A DNA stretch of 64,000 bases from Roseivirga seohaensis. Lineage in GTDB: Bacteria; Bacteroidota; Bacteroidia; Cytophagales; Cyclobacteriaceae. Position 1 is the first letter of the stretch; each line of letters starts with the position of its first letter. Position numbers and translations under genes: made by a program. The stretch lies in contig NZ_LRPB01000005.1 of NCBI RefSeq assembly GCF_001592945.1, positions 186,001-250,000 of the forward strand, given 5' to 3'. The notes beneath the pieces are model-generated. The model saw only the letters and a list, made by a program, of their open reading frames with translations, searched no databases and was not told where the DNA came from. Shown here in pieces: positions 57,518 to 64,000 of this stretch.

Positions 57518-60241
57518 CTATTTAGCCCCGCCAAATTTATTCAATTTGTACCCTAGCCTAAACCTAAAAACTTGGCGCAACACATTGGTCTCAGAGTTTT
57601 GAATGTATTCCGAAGTTACATTTCTATTAATCACTGAACTTTGCTGAAGTAAATCATTGGCAGTTATGCTAAAATCCATTTTCTTTTTGAAGAAAGACTT
57701 ACTCAACGACATATTCCAAATAAGCTGACTCGTACCATCAATATTGCCCACTTTACCGTTTTGTTGATGGCCAAGAGAAGTAGTAAAGTATATGCCACTT
57801 TCCGATTTGTATGCAGCGCGTATCACAGAAGTCATTTGAGAATAACGTCTGTTTCCGGCTTCATTAGTCGGGTTTTTTACGTTTGAAAAACCCGGCCTTA
57901 CGCTTAACGATACATCGAGCTTTTCGCTAAAATCACTGTTTACCGAGAACCCAAGGCCATAATTAGCATTTTCCGAAACTTGAATTACACCGTTTAAAAA
58001 CTGCGGGTTTCTACTGAAACTGGCCGAACCACTTACTTGAACATTTATCTTCCATTTTTCTATGGGCTTTGAAATATTGATGTTCCCGTTCATATTTCTT
58101 CTGCCATCCATATTTACGGGCATGCTTAATCTTGCGCCTACAGGTAACTCAACACCATCAGGGCTGTTTGTTCCGTTTCCAATTATCGTACTATTTACAA
58201 TGCTGTTTTCAGTGGTTCCTCCAGATACGTTGAGAGAAATATAAGATTTAGTTTCCCTATTGAATAAGGAATAAGTAAGTCCTAATCTGTTAGAGTAACT
58301 TTCAGAGAGCTGTGGGTTGCCTTTTCTTAGAAATAAAGGGTTTCTGTTATCCAGTACATCTTGCAATTGGCTTGCCTGCGGAATCCCCATGCTTCGAGAG
58401 TAATTCAATCTTAGCTGTTTGCCTTCTTTGTTTCTGAAAGAAAAGCTGATATTAGGTAGAAATCCTTGAAAACCTCTATCAAAGGCAGTTGAAGTAGGAA
58501 AGGTCTGGTCGTTTTCAATTCTTTGAAGAAGGTATTTTGCGCTCGTTGATATATTGATTTCTCCGATTTTAAACTGAATTCCCGTGCTAAATTCATCCTT
58601 GGACACTCTGTTGTCGAAGTCACTCGAGCGTAGTGTGTCAATGTCTGTATAATTCGATTCGTTGTTATTGTAATTAAGTAATAGTCGTTCATCATCGGTT
58701 TTATCAAATTCCCTTCTATAAGCAATCTTTAAACTCTGTTTTTCTCCGATGGGTTCGGTGTAAGAAACCTGTGTAGAAAACCTTTGAGTATAACTTTGAG
58801 GTTTACTGAATTGATCGAAATCTTGATTGCTTACATTACCTGTATTGAAGCGATTAATAGACCGCACAGAATCAATACTGGTAGACTCGCTTTGACTTAG
58901 GCTAGAGTTTATAGAAAGGGTTCTCCCTTTCTTTGCAAATTTATGCCACCAGCTAAAGGTAGTTCCGAAGTTATTTCCATCTCGCTCAGAAAAATTTCGG
59001 TTGTCGGTACTATTAATTTCCTCGCCATTTATAAAGGTGTTTCCTGTAGTGTGCGATAAATTTTCTGCTTCGTTTAATGAAAAGCTCTGTCTTAGCGTAA
59101 ACCGATTATTATCATTGAGTTTGTATTCTAAGCTTAGCGATGCGCTGTGGCCTAGGTTATTGGATTCACGTTCCGATCTTTGATTGTAGACCCTTCCCGA
59201 ATCTGCGGCTTGAATGTATTGTTGCGAGGTTTCGTTAATGGATTTAGTGATGGAACCTCTGTAAGAATAGGAGGCATTTGCTGTAAGTTTCGGAACAATT
59301 TCCGAATAATAATAGGTGCTAAAATTAGTTTGTTGTGATATTCCCCCGCTTGCTCCTGGTCCACCTACCGATACCATTGTTCTTCCTCCGTCCACTTCAA
59401 CATATTGCTGGCTCATGCCTGAACTTAGGTTGTTAAAACTGCCAGTAATAGAGAAACGATCTTTCCCTCGAATAAAATTTATGTTTCCGCTAGCATTATA
59501 TCGTTCAGGAGGGCTATAAGTAAGACCCAAATTGGAAAAGTAGCCTCTTCTTTTTTCGGGCTTGGTTACTACATTCAGTACCTTCTCTCTTTTGCCATCA
59601 TCATGACCAGTATAAATTGCTTCCTTGCTTTTTTCATCTATCACCTGAATTTTACTTACCATATCTGCAGGTAAATTCTTCAAAGTGAATTCTGGACTGT
59701 TTTGAAAGAAGGGTTTTCCGTCTACTATAATTTTATTGATTACTTCTCCCTGAGAAGTCAGTTTTCCATCTTTTACTTCTAAACCAGGCATTTTTTTGAG
59801 TAAATCCTCAAGGTTGGCTTCGGAAGTTGTTTTATATGCAGAGGAGTTAAATTCAACGGTATCCTGCTTTAAAACTACAGCAGGAGCAATGCCCTCCACG
59901 CTTACTGTGTCAAGAAGTGTAAGGTCTTCTCCTAGAAATATTCGACCCAAATCGATTGACTTATTATCGAACTCGATGGTTTTAGAGTAGGGCTTAAAGC
60001 CAACATAGGTAATATCGATTTTGTAAGTGCCTTTGGTAAGTTTCGAAAACTTAAACTCACCTTGTTCTAAAGTAGTTGTGGCTTTGTAGGTACTGTCTTT
60101 TTGTTGCAGAAGTATCACATTGGCCAAATAAAGGGGCTTTTGTTCTGCACTATCGAGCACTGTTCCTGTAATGGTTGCTTCTTGTGAAATGCAATATGAA
60201 AAGCACAAGATTGAGTATAAAAAAATAATAACTAGCTTCAT
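57518..60241 (-). CDS. Outer-membrane beta-barrel protein with carboxypeptidase-regulatory and plug domains
   Basis: The protein has 907 residues from ATG 60241 (MKLVIIFLYSILCFSYCISQ; a start six codons upstream at 60259 is possible). A CarboxypepD-regulatory-like domain (about 20-100, ITGTVLDSAEQKPLYLANVI) is followed by a plug-like segment (LEDLLKKMPGLEVKDGKLTS, IIVDGKPFFQNSPEFTLKNL) and a large barrel with typical OMP loops and an aromatic C-terminus (RFRLGYKLNKFGGAK). No TonB box was identified, and it lacks the SusC-type pairing with SusD. It is a paralogue of the next gene. The transported or recognised ligand is unknown. Confidence 0.85.
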   Translation of the reverse strand: MKLVIIFLYSILCFSYCISQEATITGTVLDSAEQKPLYLANVILLQQKDSTYKATTTLEQGEFKFSKLTKGTYKIDITYVGFKPYSKTIEFDNKSIDLGRIFLGEDLTLLDTVSVEGIAPAVVLKQDTVEFNSSAYKTTSEANLEDLLKKMPGLEVKDGKLTSQGEVINKIIVDGKPFFQNSPEFTLKNLPADMVSKIQVIDEKSKEAIYTGHDDGKREKVLNVVTKPEKRRGYFSNLGLTYSPPERYNASGNINFIRGKDRFSITGSFNNLSSGMSQQYVEVDGGRTMVSVGGPGASGGISQQTNFSTYYYSEIVPKLTANASYSYRGSITKSINETSQQYIQAADSGRVYNQRSERESNNLGHSASLSLEYKLNDNNRFTLRQSFSLNEAENLSHTTGNTFINGEEINSTDNRNFSERDGNNFGTTFSWWHKFAKKGRTLSINSSLSQSESTSIDSVRSINRFNTGNVSNQDFDQFSKPQSYTQRFSTQVSYTEPIGEKQSLKIAYRREFDKTDDERLLLNYNNNESNYTDIDTLRSSDFDNRVSKDEFSTGIQFKIGEINISTSAKYLLQRIENDQTFPTSTAFDRGFQGFLPNISFSFRNKEGKQLRLNYSRSMGIPQASQLQDVLDNRNPLFLRKGNPQLSESYSNRLGLTYSLFNRETKSYISLNVSGGTTENSIVNSTIIGNGTNSPDGVELPVGARLSMPVNMDGRRNMNGNINISKPIEKWKINVQVSGSASFSRNPQFLNGVIQVSENANYGLGFSVNSDFSEKLDVSLSVRPGFSNVKNPTNEAGNRRYSQMTSVIRAAYKSESGIYFTTSLGHQQNGKVGNIDGTSQLIWNMSLSKSFFKKKMDFSITANDLLQQSSVINRNVTSEYIQNSETNVLRQVFRFRLGYKLNKFGGAK

Positions 60242-60349
60242 GAATTGTGACCTTGTCATGAAACTAGTTATTAATATCCGAAAACTTAAATTTTAGTTTG
60301 TTAAAAAATTAAAACTTAGTTTTTAAATCCTTCCCTGCGAAGGTTGAAT

Positions 60350-63298
60350 TTAGTACATATTGCCTGTTCCAATTCCACCACGACCGCCTCTAGCTCCACC
60401 AGCACCAGCTTCATTTCCACCGAAACGTTGTCTTGGATCAAAACCCTGTCTGTTTTCAAGGTTAGGAACAGTTCCATTGCCAAAGCTTCTGATATTGAAG
60501 GTGAAAGTTAGCATAACATATTGAGTAAGTATTTGCGAGTAACTATCTTGAATATAAGATCCGTTGATGCTTCTTGAAATGCGCTGATTTTGCTTTAAAA
60601 GGTCAAATACTGTCAGTTTCAATTCAGCTTTGTCTTTAATTAGCTTCTTGCCAAACTCCATGTTCCAAACTAGGTAACTCTGATTAAAGCCATCGCTTAG
60701 GCCTGGGTTAGCGGTATGGTTTACTTCTGACCTGAACACAAAGCTAGGCCCAAAAATCCAGTTTAATCTCAAGCGGGTTGATTGTGTAAATGCCTCAGTG
60801 TTGGTCTGACTTTGAACCGTATTGCTGGTAGTGCTATAGCTAGAATTACTAGAGAGTGTAAAGTCAACTTTCTCACTAATGTTACTGCTAAAAACCGCCC
60901 CCAAACCTATACTAGGAGAAGAAGAATGGTTCATTACAGAATTAATCATTTCAGGCGTACGGCTGTAATTTCCAGAAACTGTCAAGTTCAAGTTTGATTT
61001 AACCCAGCCCATTGGAAGACCAAATGAAACGAAACTTCTAACGCTATAATAGCCTCCCAAATTCATTGGTTGAGAGTATTGTGCTCCTGGCTCTAATGCG
61101 ATATCACCAACCATCGTGTTTTCTCTTGAAGCTATAATGGTATTGTTACCAATGTAGTTATCAGAGTAAGTAGTGTTCAGTGTTGCGAAGAATGTGGTAG
61201 ACTTTTCTGTATTTGTTTTAGTATATCTAATTGTCGCGTTGTGCTGGTAGTTTTGGTCTAGGTTTGGATTACCAGCACTAATGAAAAGCGGATTTGAGTT
61301 ATCAATTACGTTCTGCAATTGACTTACCGATGGAGCTTGCGTACTCGCTCTGTAGCTAATATTTATGTTTTCAGTACGGCCTACACTATAACGGTAATTG
61401 ACATTCGGAAGAAAGTTATTGAACGTTCTCTTAACATTATCTTCCGTAGGGAAAGTTTGCTTATTATCTAATGAAGCCATTTGATAGTTTGCACTCACCG
61501 ATAGATTGGATTTTGTACCTCTTAGGTTATAGCCTAAAGATGCTCCGTGAGTAATGTAGTCATTTTTGAAAATGTTACTCAAAGGAATGTTAAGGTCTGA
61601 ATATTGACCTGTACTTTCATTAAAATCATAAGTTTCCTTGTTAGAGTCATTGTACTGATAACCATACTGATAAGTCATTAATAATTGACTTTTGTCGGTT
61701 AAAGGCTCAGTATAGGTAGCATTTGCTCTGAGCGTTATTCCTGGCTGGTCTAAGGTTGCGCTTTGTCTGAAATCTTGACTTTCAGGGTTTCCTTGTCTGT
61801 CGTAGAAAATGTTCTCTGATAAAAGAAGACTTTCTCCTGTGCTTTTATTAAGCGCAGTGTTTACGTTAATTGAAAACGTTCGGCCTCTTTTCTCGAATGA
61901 ACGTCTGTAAAGAATATTGTTAGAAAAGTTATAGGCCGTTAAATCACTTGAGTTCTCAGTGTTTGTTGTATTCAGCACATCGTTATTCAACATTGTAGTA
62001 CCATACAAAAAGGAAGAACCAACGTTATCTTGAAGTGTAAGCTGTGGTCTAATTGTTAAAGAGTTTTTCTCATTGATTGTATAGTCAATCTTTGCGCTAA
62101 ACCTATGGTTGATATTGGTGCTTGGTGAAATTGTGTTCTCGTCATAAGTCTGACCTTCATTCTGAGGCAATGTGTACTGTCTGAAAATGGATTGGTCAGA
62201 GTTATTGCTGCTTTCGTTATAGAAGTAGCTGCCCGAGAAATCTAATTTTTTGTTTGGCTGATAAGAGTAGTTGATACCAAATGCTCTAGTTGTCGAAATA
62301 CCACCTTGCGATCCTACTAAGAAATCACTTGTGTTTCCACCGTTAGAAAAGCCACCGCCAGCGCCACCTCTGCCACCACCAGCGCCACCTCTGCCTCCGC
62401 CACCTCGACCGCCTCTGCCACCACCAGCAGTTATTCCTAGTAAATCGCTAGTAGAAAAGTTCTGAATGTTGATATTGTTGGTTTGAGCCAAAATTGTAGT
62501 TCTACTTTTTGGTCTGAAAAGGTTGATGCTTCCACCAATGTTATAGGTTTCGTCTGTTCCTGCACCAGCGTATACTTTTCCAAATTCGCCATTACTCATG
62601 CTTGCTTTGGTGATGATGTTTAAAACTTTAGAAGTTTCACCATCCATAAATCCAGTAAACTGAGATTGGTCACTACCTTGATCGTAAACTTGAATTTTCT
62701 CTATAATTTCAGCAGGTAAATTTTGTAAAGCAGCACTTGGGTCGTTCCCAAAAAACTCTTTCCCGTCTACAAGTACACGTGTTACATTTTCTCCTTGGGC
62801 CTGAACCTGACCGTTAACTACCATAATCCCAGGCATTTTTTCCAAAAGATCTTGGGCATTGGCATCTGGATTTACCTTATAAGCTGCGGCATTCATAATG
62901 GTAGTATCTCCATTTTGTTCAACCCGGTCTACAAGACCTTCTACAGTTACTCCTTCCAGCTGTTTAATGTCTTCCGAAAGCAAAATTGTGCCAAGGTCAT
63001 ATGTACTACCTGCTATGGTAATGTCTTTTTTGAATTCGTGATAACCTACAAATGAGATTTTAAAAGCATAATTACCATCAGGAAGTCCTGTAATTCTAAA
63101 CTCACCATTCAGGTCACTTATTTGTGCCTTCATAGTAGCGTCTGCTTTGTTTGTAATACTGACAGTTGCAGCTACCATGGGTACACGGTCGGCACTATCT
63201 AGAACAGTTCCTTTCACTACCCAAAACTGCGCTTGGGCGCTGCTTGCAAAAGCTAGGAACAAAAAAATAATTGCGGTTCTGGTGACTTGATTTTTCAT
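60350..63298 (-). CDS. Outer-membrane beta-barrel protein with RGG-rich extracellular loop
   Basis: This 982-residue paralogue of the preceding protein has a signal (MKNQVTRTAIIFLFLAFASSAQAQ), a carboxypeptidase-regulatory domain (about 27-110), a plug segment (AQDLLEKMPGIMVVNGQVQA, VLVDGKEFFGNDPSAALQNL) and a barrel. The difference is a Gly/Arg-rich insertion at residues about 290-317 (GGRGGRGGGGRGGAGGGRGG), encoded by a 9/18-bp tandem repeat at 62347-62431. A second Gly/Arg-rich stretch lies at the C-terminus (GAGGARGGRGGIGTGNMY), past the last barrel strand. Confidence 0.85.
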   Translation of the reverse strand: MKNQVTRTAIIFLFLAFASSAQAQFWVVKGTVLDSADRVPMVAATVSITNKADATMKAQISDLNGEFRITGLPDGNYAFKISFVGYHEFKKDITIAGSTYDLGTILLSEDIKQLEGVTVEGLVDRVEQNGDTTIMNAAAYKVNPDANAQDLLEKMPGIMVVNGQVQAQGENVTRVLVDGKEFFGNDPSAALQNLPAEIIEKIQVYDQGSDQSQFTGFMDGETSKVLNIITKASMSNGEFGKVYAGAGTDETYNIGGSINLFRPKSRTTILAQTNNINIQNFSTSDLLGITAGGGRGGRGGGGRGGAGGGRGGAGGGFSNGGNTSDFLVGSQGGISTTRAFGINYSYQPNKKLDFSGSYFYNESSNNSDQSIFRQYTLPQNEGQTYDENTISPSTNINHRFSAKIDYTINEKNSLTIRPQLTLQDNVGSSFLYGTTMLNNDVLNTTNTENSSDLTAYNFSNNILYRRSFEKRGRTFSINVNTALNKSTGESLLLSENIFYDRQGNPESQDFRQSATLDQPGITLRANATYTEPLTDKSQLLMTYQYGYQYNDSNKETYDFNESTGQYSDLNIPLSNIFKNDYITHGASLGYNLRGTKSNLSVSANYQMASLDNKQTFPTEDNVKRTFNNFLPNVNYRYSVGRTENINISYRASTQAPSVSQLQNVIDNSNPLFISAGNPNLDQNYQHNATIRYTKTNTEKSTTFFATLNTTYSDNYIGNNTIIASRENTMVGDIALEPGAQYSQPMNLGGYYSVRSFVSFGLPMGWVKSNLNLTVSGNYSRTPEMINSVMNHSSSPSIGLGAVFSSNISEKVDFTLSSNSSYSTTSNTVQSQTNTEAFTQSTRLRLNWIFGPSFVFRSEVNHTANPGLSDGFNQSYLVWNMEFGKKLIKDKAELKLTVFDLLKQNQRISRSINGSYIQDSYSQILTQYVMLTFTFNIRSFGNGTVPNLENRQGFDPRQRFGGNEAGAGGARGGRGGIGTGNMY
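62347..62431 (-). repeat. In-frame tandem repeat encoding the RGG loop
   Basis: On the plus strand the unit CCACCTCTGCCACCACCAG recurs with variation, encoding (R/A)GG repeats on the minus strand. It is a G+C-rich island in an AT-rich gene. Confidence 0.75.
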
Positions 63299-63371
63299 AT
63301 TGGCACTTTGACAGAGGATTTATGAAAAGGTTTATTGTGATTTTATTTCGTTGTATTGCGGTAATTAATTA

Positions 63372-63401
63372 TTGTTTAACGATAAATAATTCTTACATTT
63401 G
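63372..63401 (+). promoter_or_regulatory. Candidate promoter of the DUF2975-like gene
   Basis: TTG (63372-63374) and TACATTTG (63394-63401, TAnnTTTG) are 19 bases apart, matching the Bacteroidota pattern. The leader before ATG 63416 would be only about 8 bases. Confidence 0.4.
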
Positions 63402-63415
63402 AAAAAAATGAAAAC

Positions 63416-64000
63416 ATGAATGTTTCGAAAGCATCTTTATGGCTAACCAATATTTTGATAGGTATGGCAATAGCATGGTTTATAGCCTTAGCTGGTATTC
63501 AGTTTATGGGAGTAGGTTTAGGCTTTGCTAAGAAGCAGAGTGAAGACTTGACTGGAGCGCGCTCAAAAACTGCAACTTTTAAATACTCTGTGCCTGAGTT
63601 CGATTTAGAATATTACTTCATTTATAGAGAGGGAAAAGTCATTATTGATCAGTACTTAATAAGCCCAAAAAACATCGGGCTTAATTATAATTATACAAAG
63701 GCTACATAGAATGATTTTATTAGTGTTAGTGCTGGAGGAAAACACTATAAAATGCCTACTAAAACGGGGCAAGTGTATTTGCCAATAGATGAGGCTGACT
63801 TACAATATTATCGCTACCTGAGTCTTTTTGAGATGCTGCTACTTACTGTCATTAAGGTGTTGATATTGCTGATGATACGCAGGCTCATACTGAATTTTTC
63901 CAAAGGTGATTTTTTTATAACAAGTAACTATCAATTGTTATATCGCATAGGTGGGTTATTAACCATTGTCCCAATTATTCTCTTTGCCTTTGAAAGCTAT
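63416..64000 (+). pseudogene. DUF2975-like membrane protein split by an in-frame TAG, partial at window end
   Basis: The reading frame starting at ATG 63416 meets TAG at 63707-63709 after 97 codons, then stays open in the same frame for 97 more codons to the window edge. The second half reads like the rest of one protein: VYLPIDEADLQYYRYLSLFE, then hydrophobic MLLLTVIKVLILLMIRRLIL and NFSKGDFFITSNYQLLYRIG with GGLLTIVPIILFAF. Together with N-terminal segment ILIGMAIAWFIALAGIQFM this gives the four-helix layout of DUF2975 proteins. It is therefore a nonsense-mutated gene, a recoded or readthrough stop, or a sequencing error. The family call is moderate. Confidence 0.75.

Noticed and set aside
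58411-58725. 104-residue minus-strand ORF
   Set aside because: It is another frame of the large barrel gene at 57518-60241, which has consistent protein motifs throughout.
62271-62465. Proline-rich 64-residue ORF on the plus strand
   Set aside because: It is the complement of the RGG-repeat coding region of the outer-membrane barrel gene at 60350-63298 and has no promoter or homology signal of its own.
1-64000. CRISPR array, integrase/transposase, phage or toxin-antitoxin genes
   Set aside because: No regularly spaced repeats, DDE or tyrosine-recombinase motifs, or paired small toxin-like ORFs were recognised anywhere in the window.

Overview
The window comes from a Bacteroidota chromosome, most likely a marine-type member of the Cytophagales (Roseivirga/Fulvivirga/Marivirga-like; the genus is inference). 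Evidence is the AT-rich composition, lipoprotein and SusC-like outer-membrane proteins, two giant secreted proteins ending in a type IX secretion (T9SS) sorting domain, the family-specific small genes DUF4295, DUF4296 and DUF5522, promoter elements of the TAnnTTTG type, and bacillithiol genes (bshC, ytxJ). It is mostly core genome: no rRNA, tRNA, CRISPR array, IS element or prophage was seen.

Layout. 1-5.8 kb: an edge membrane protein, a decayed second copy of a Nudix gene 3' end, a TlpA-like thioredoxin lipoprotein, the intact Nudix hydrolase, then a thioesterase and a RecD-like helicase, facing a DUF423/YggS pair. 5.9-8.7 kb: a GH3-family acyl-adenylating enzyme translationally coupled to a LysE exporter. 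8.7-11.5 kb: a DUF58/BatA cluster lacking MoxR. 11.6-14.4 kb: DUF4296 lipoprotein and mutS2. 14.4-20 kb: a degenerate dispersed repeat, ytxJ, a fused alpha/beta 2-oxoacid dehydrogenase E1, and an M16 peptidase-ispF-mnmD run. 20-27.4 kb: two paralogous BNR-repeat T9SS cargo proteins. 27.5-31.3 kb: 5-formyl-THF ligase, bshC, rimO and a small conserved gene. 31.5-37.4 kb: a haem-uptake locus (TonB receptor, binding lipoprotein, permease, ATPase). 37.5-41.6 kb: ftsY, DUF4295, rpmG, two small unknown genes, an exported Xaa-Pro peptidase and rpmB. 41.7-44.1 kb: a small P-loop kinase and an N-/O-acyltransferase pair for amino-acid acyl lipids. 44.4-47.9 kb: rmuC, two bacterial PH-domain proteins and DUF5522. 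48-55.2 kb: rocD, a TPR histidine kinase with NarL-type regulator, and a 984-residue exported protein. 55.5-57.5 kb: four small unknown membrane genes. 57.5-63.3 kb: two large paralogous outer-membrane barrels. 63.4 kb to the end: a DUF2975-like gene interrupted by one in-frame TAG.

The most unusual signals are the Nudix relic flanking the thioredoxin gene, the amber-split DUF2975-like gene, two mutually exclusive hairpins just before the peptidase start, two identical palindromes spaced three helical turns apart, a loop-free 30-bp palindrome beside a terminator, an apparently split rpmB-rpmG-DUF4295-ftsY-rimO neighbourhood, and a fourfold 108-residue domain expansion in one of the two T9SS paralogues.
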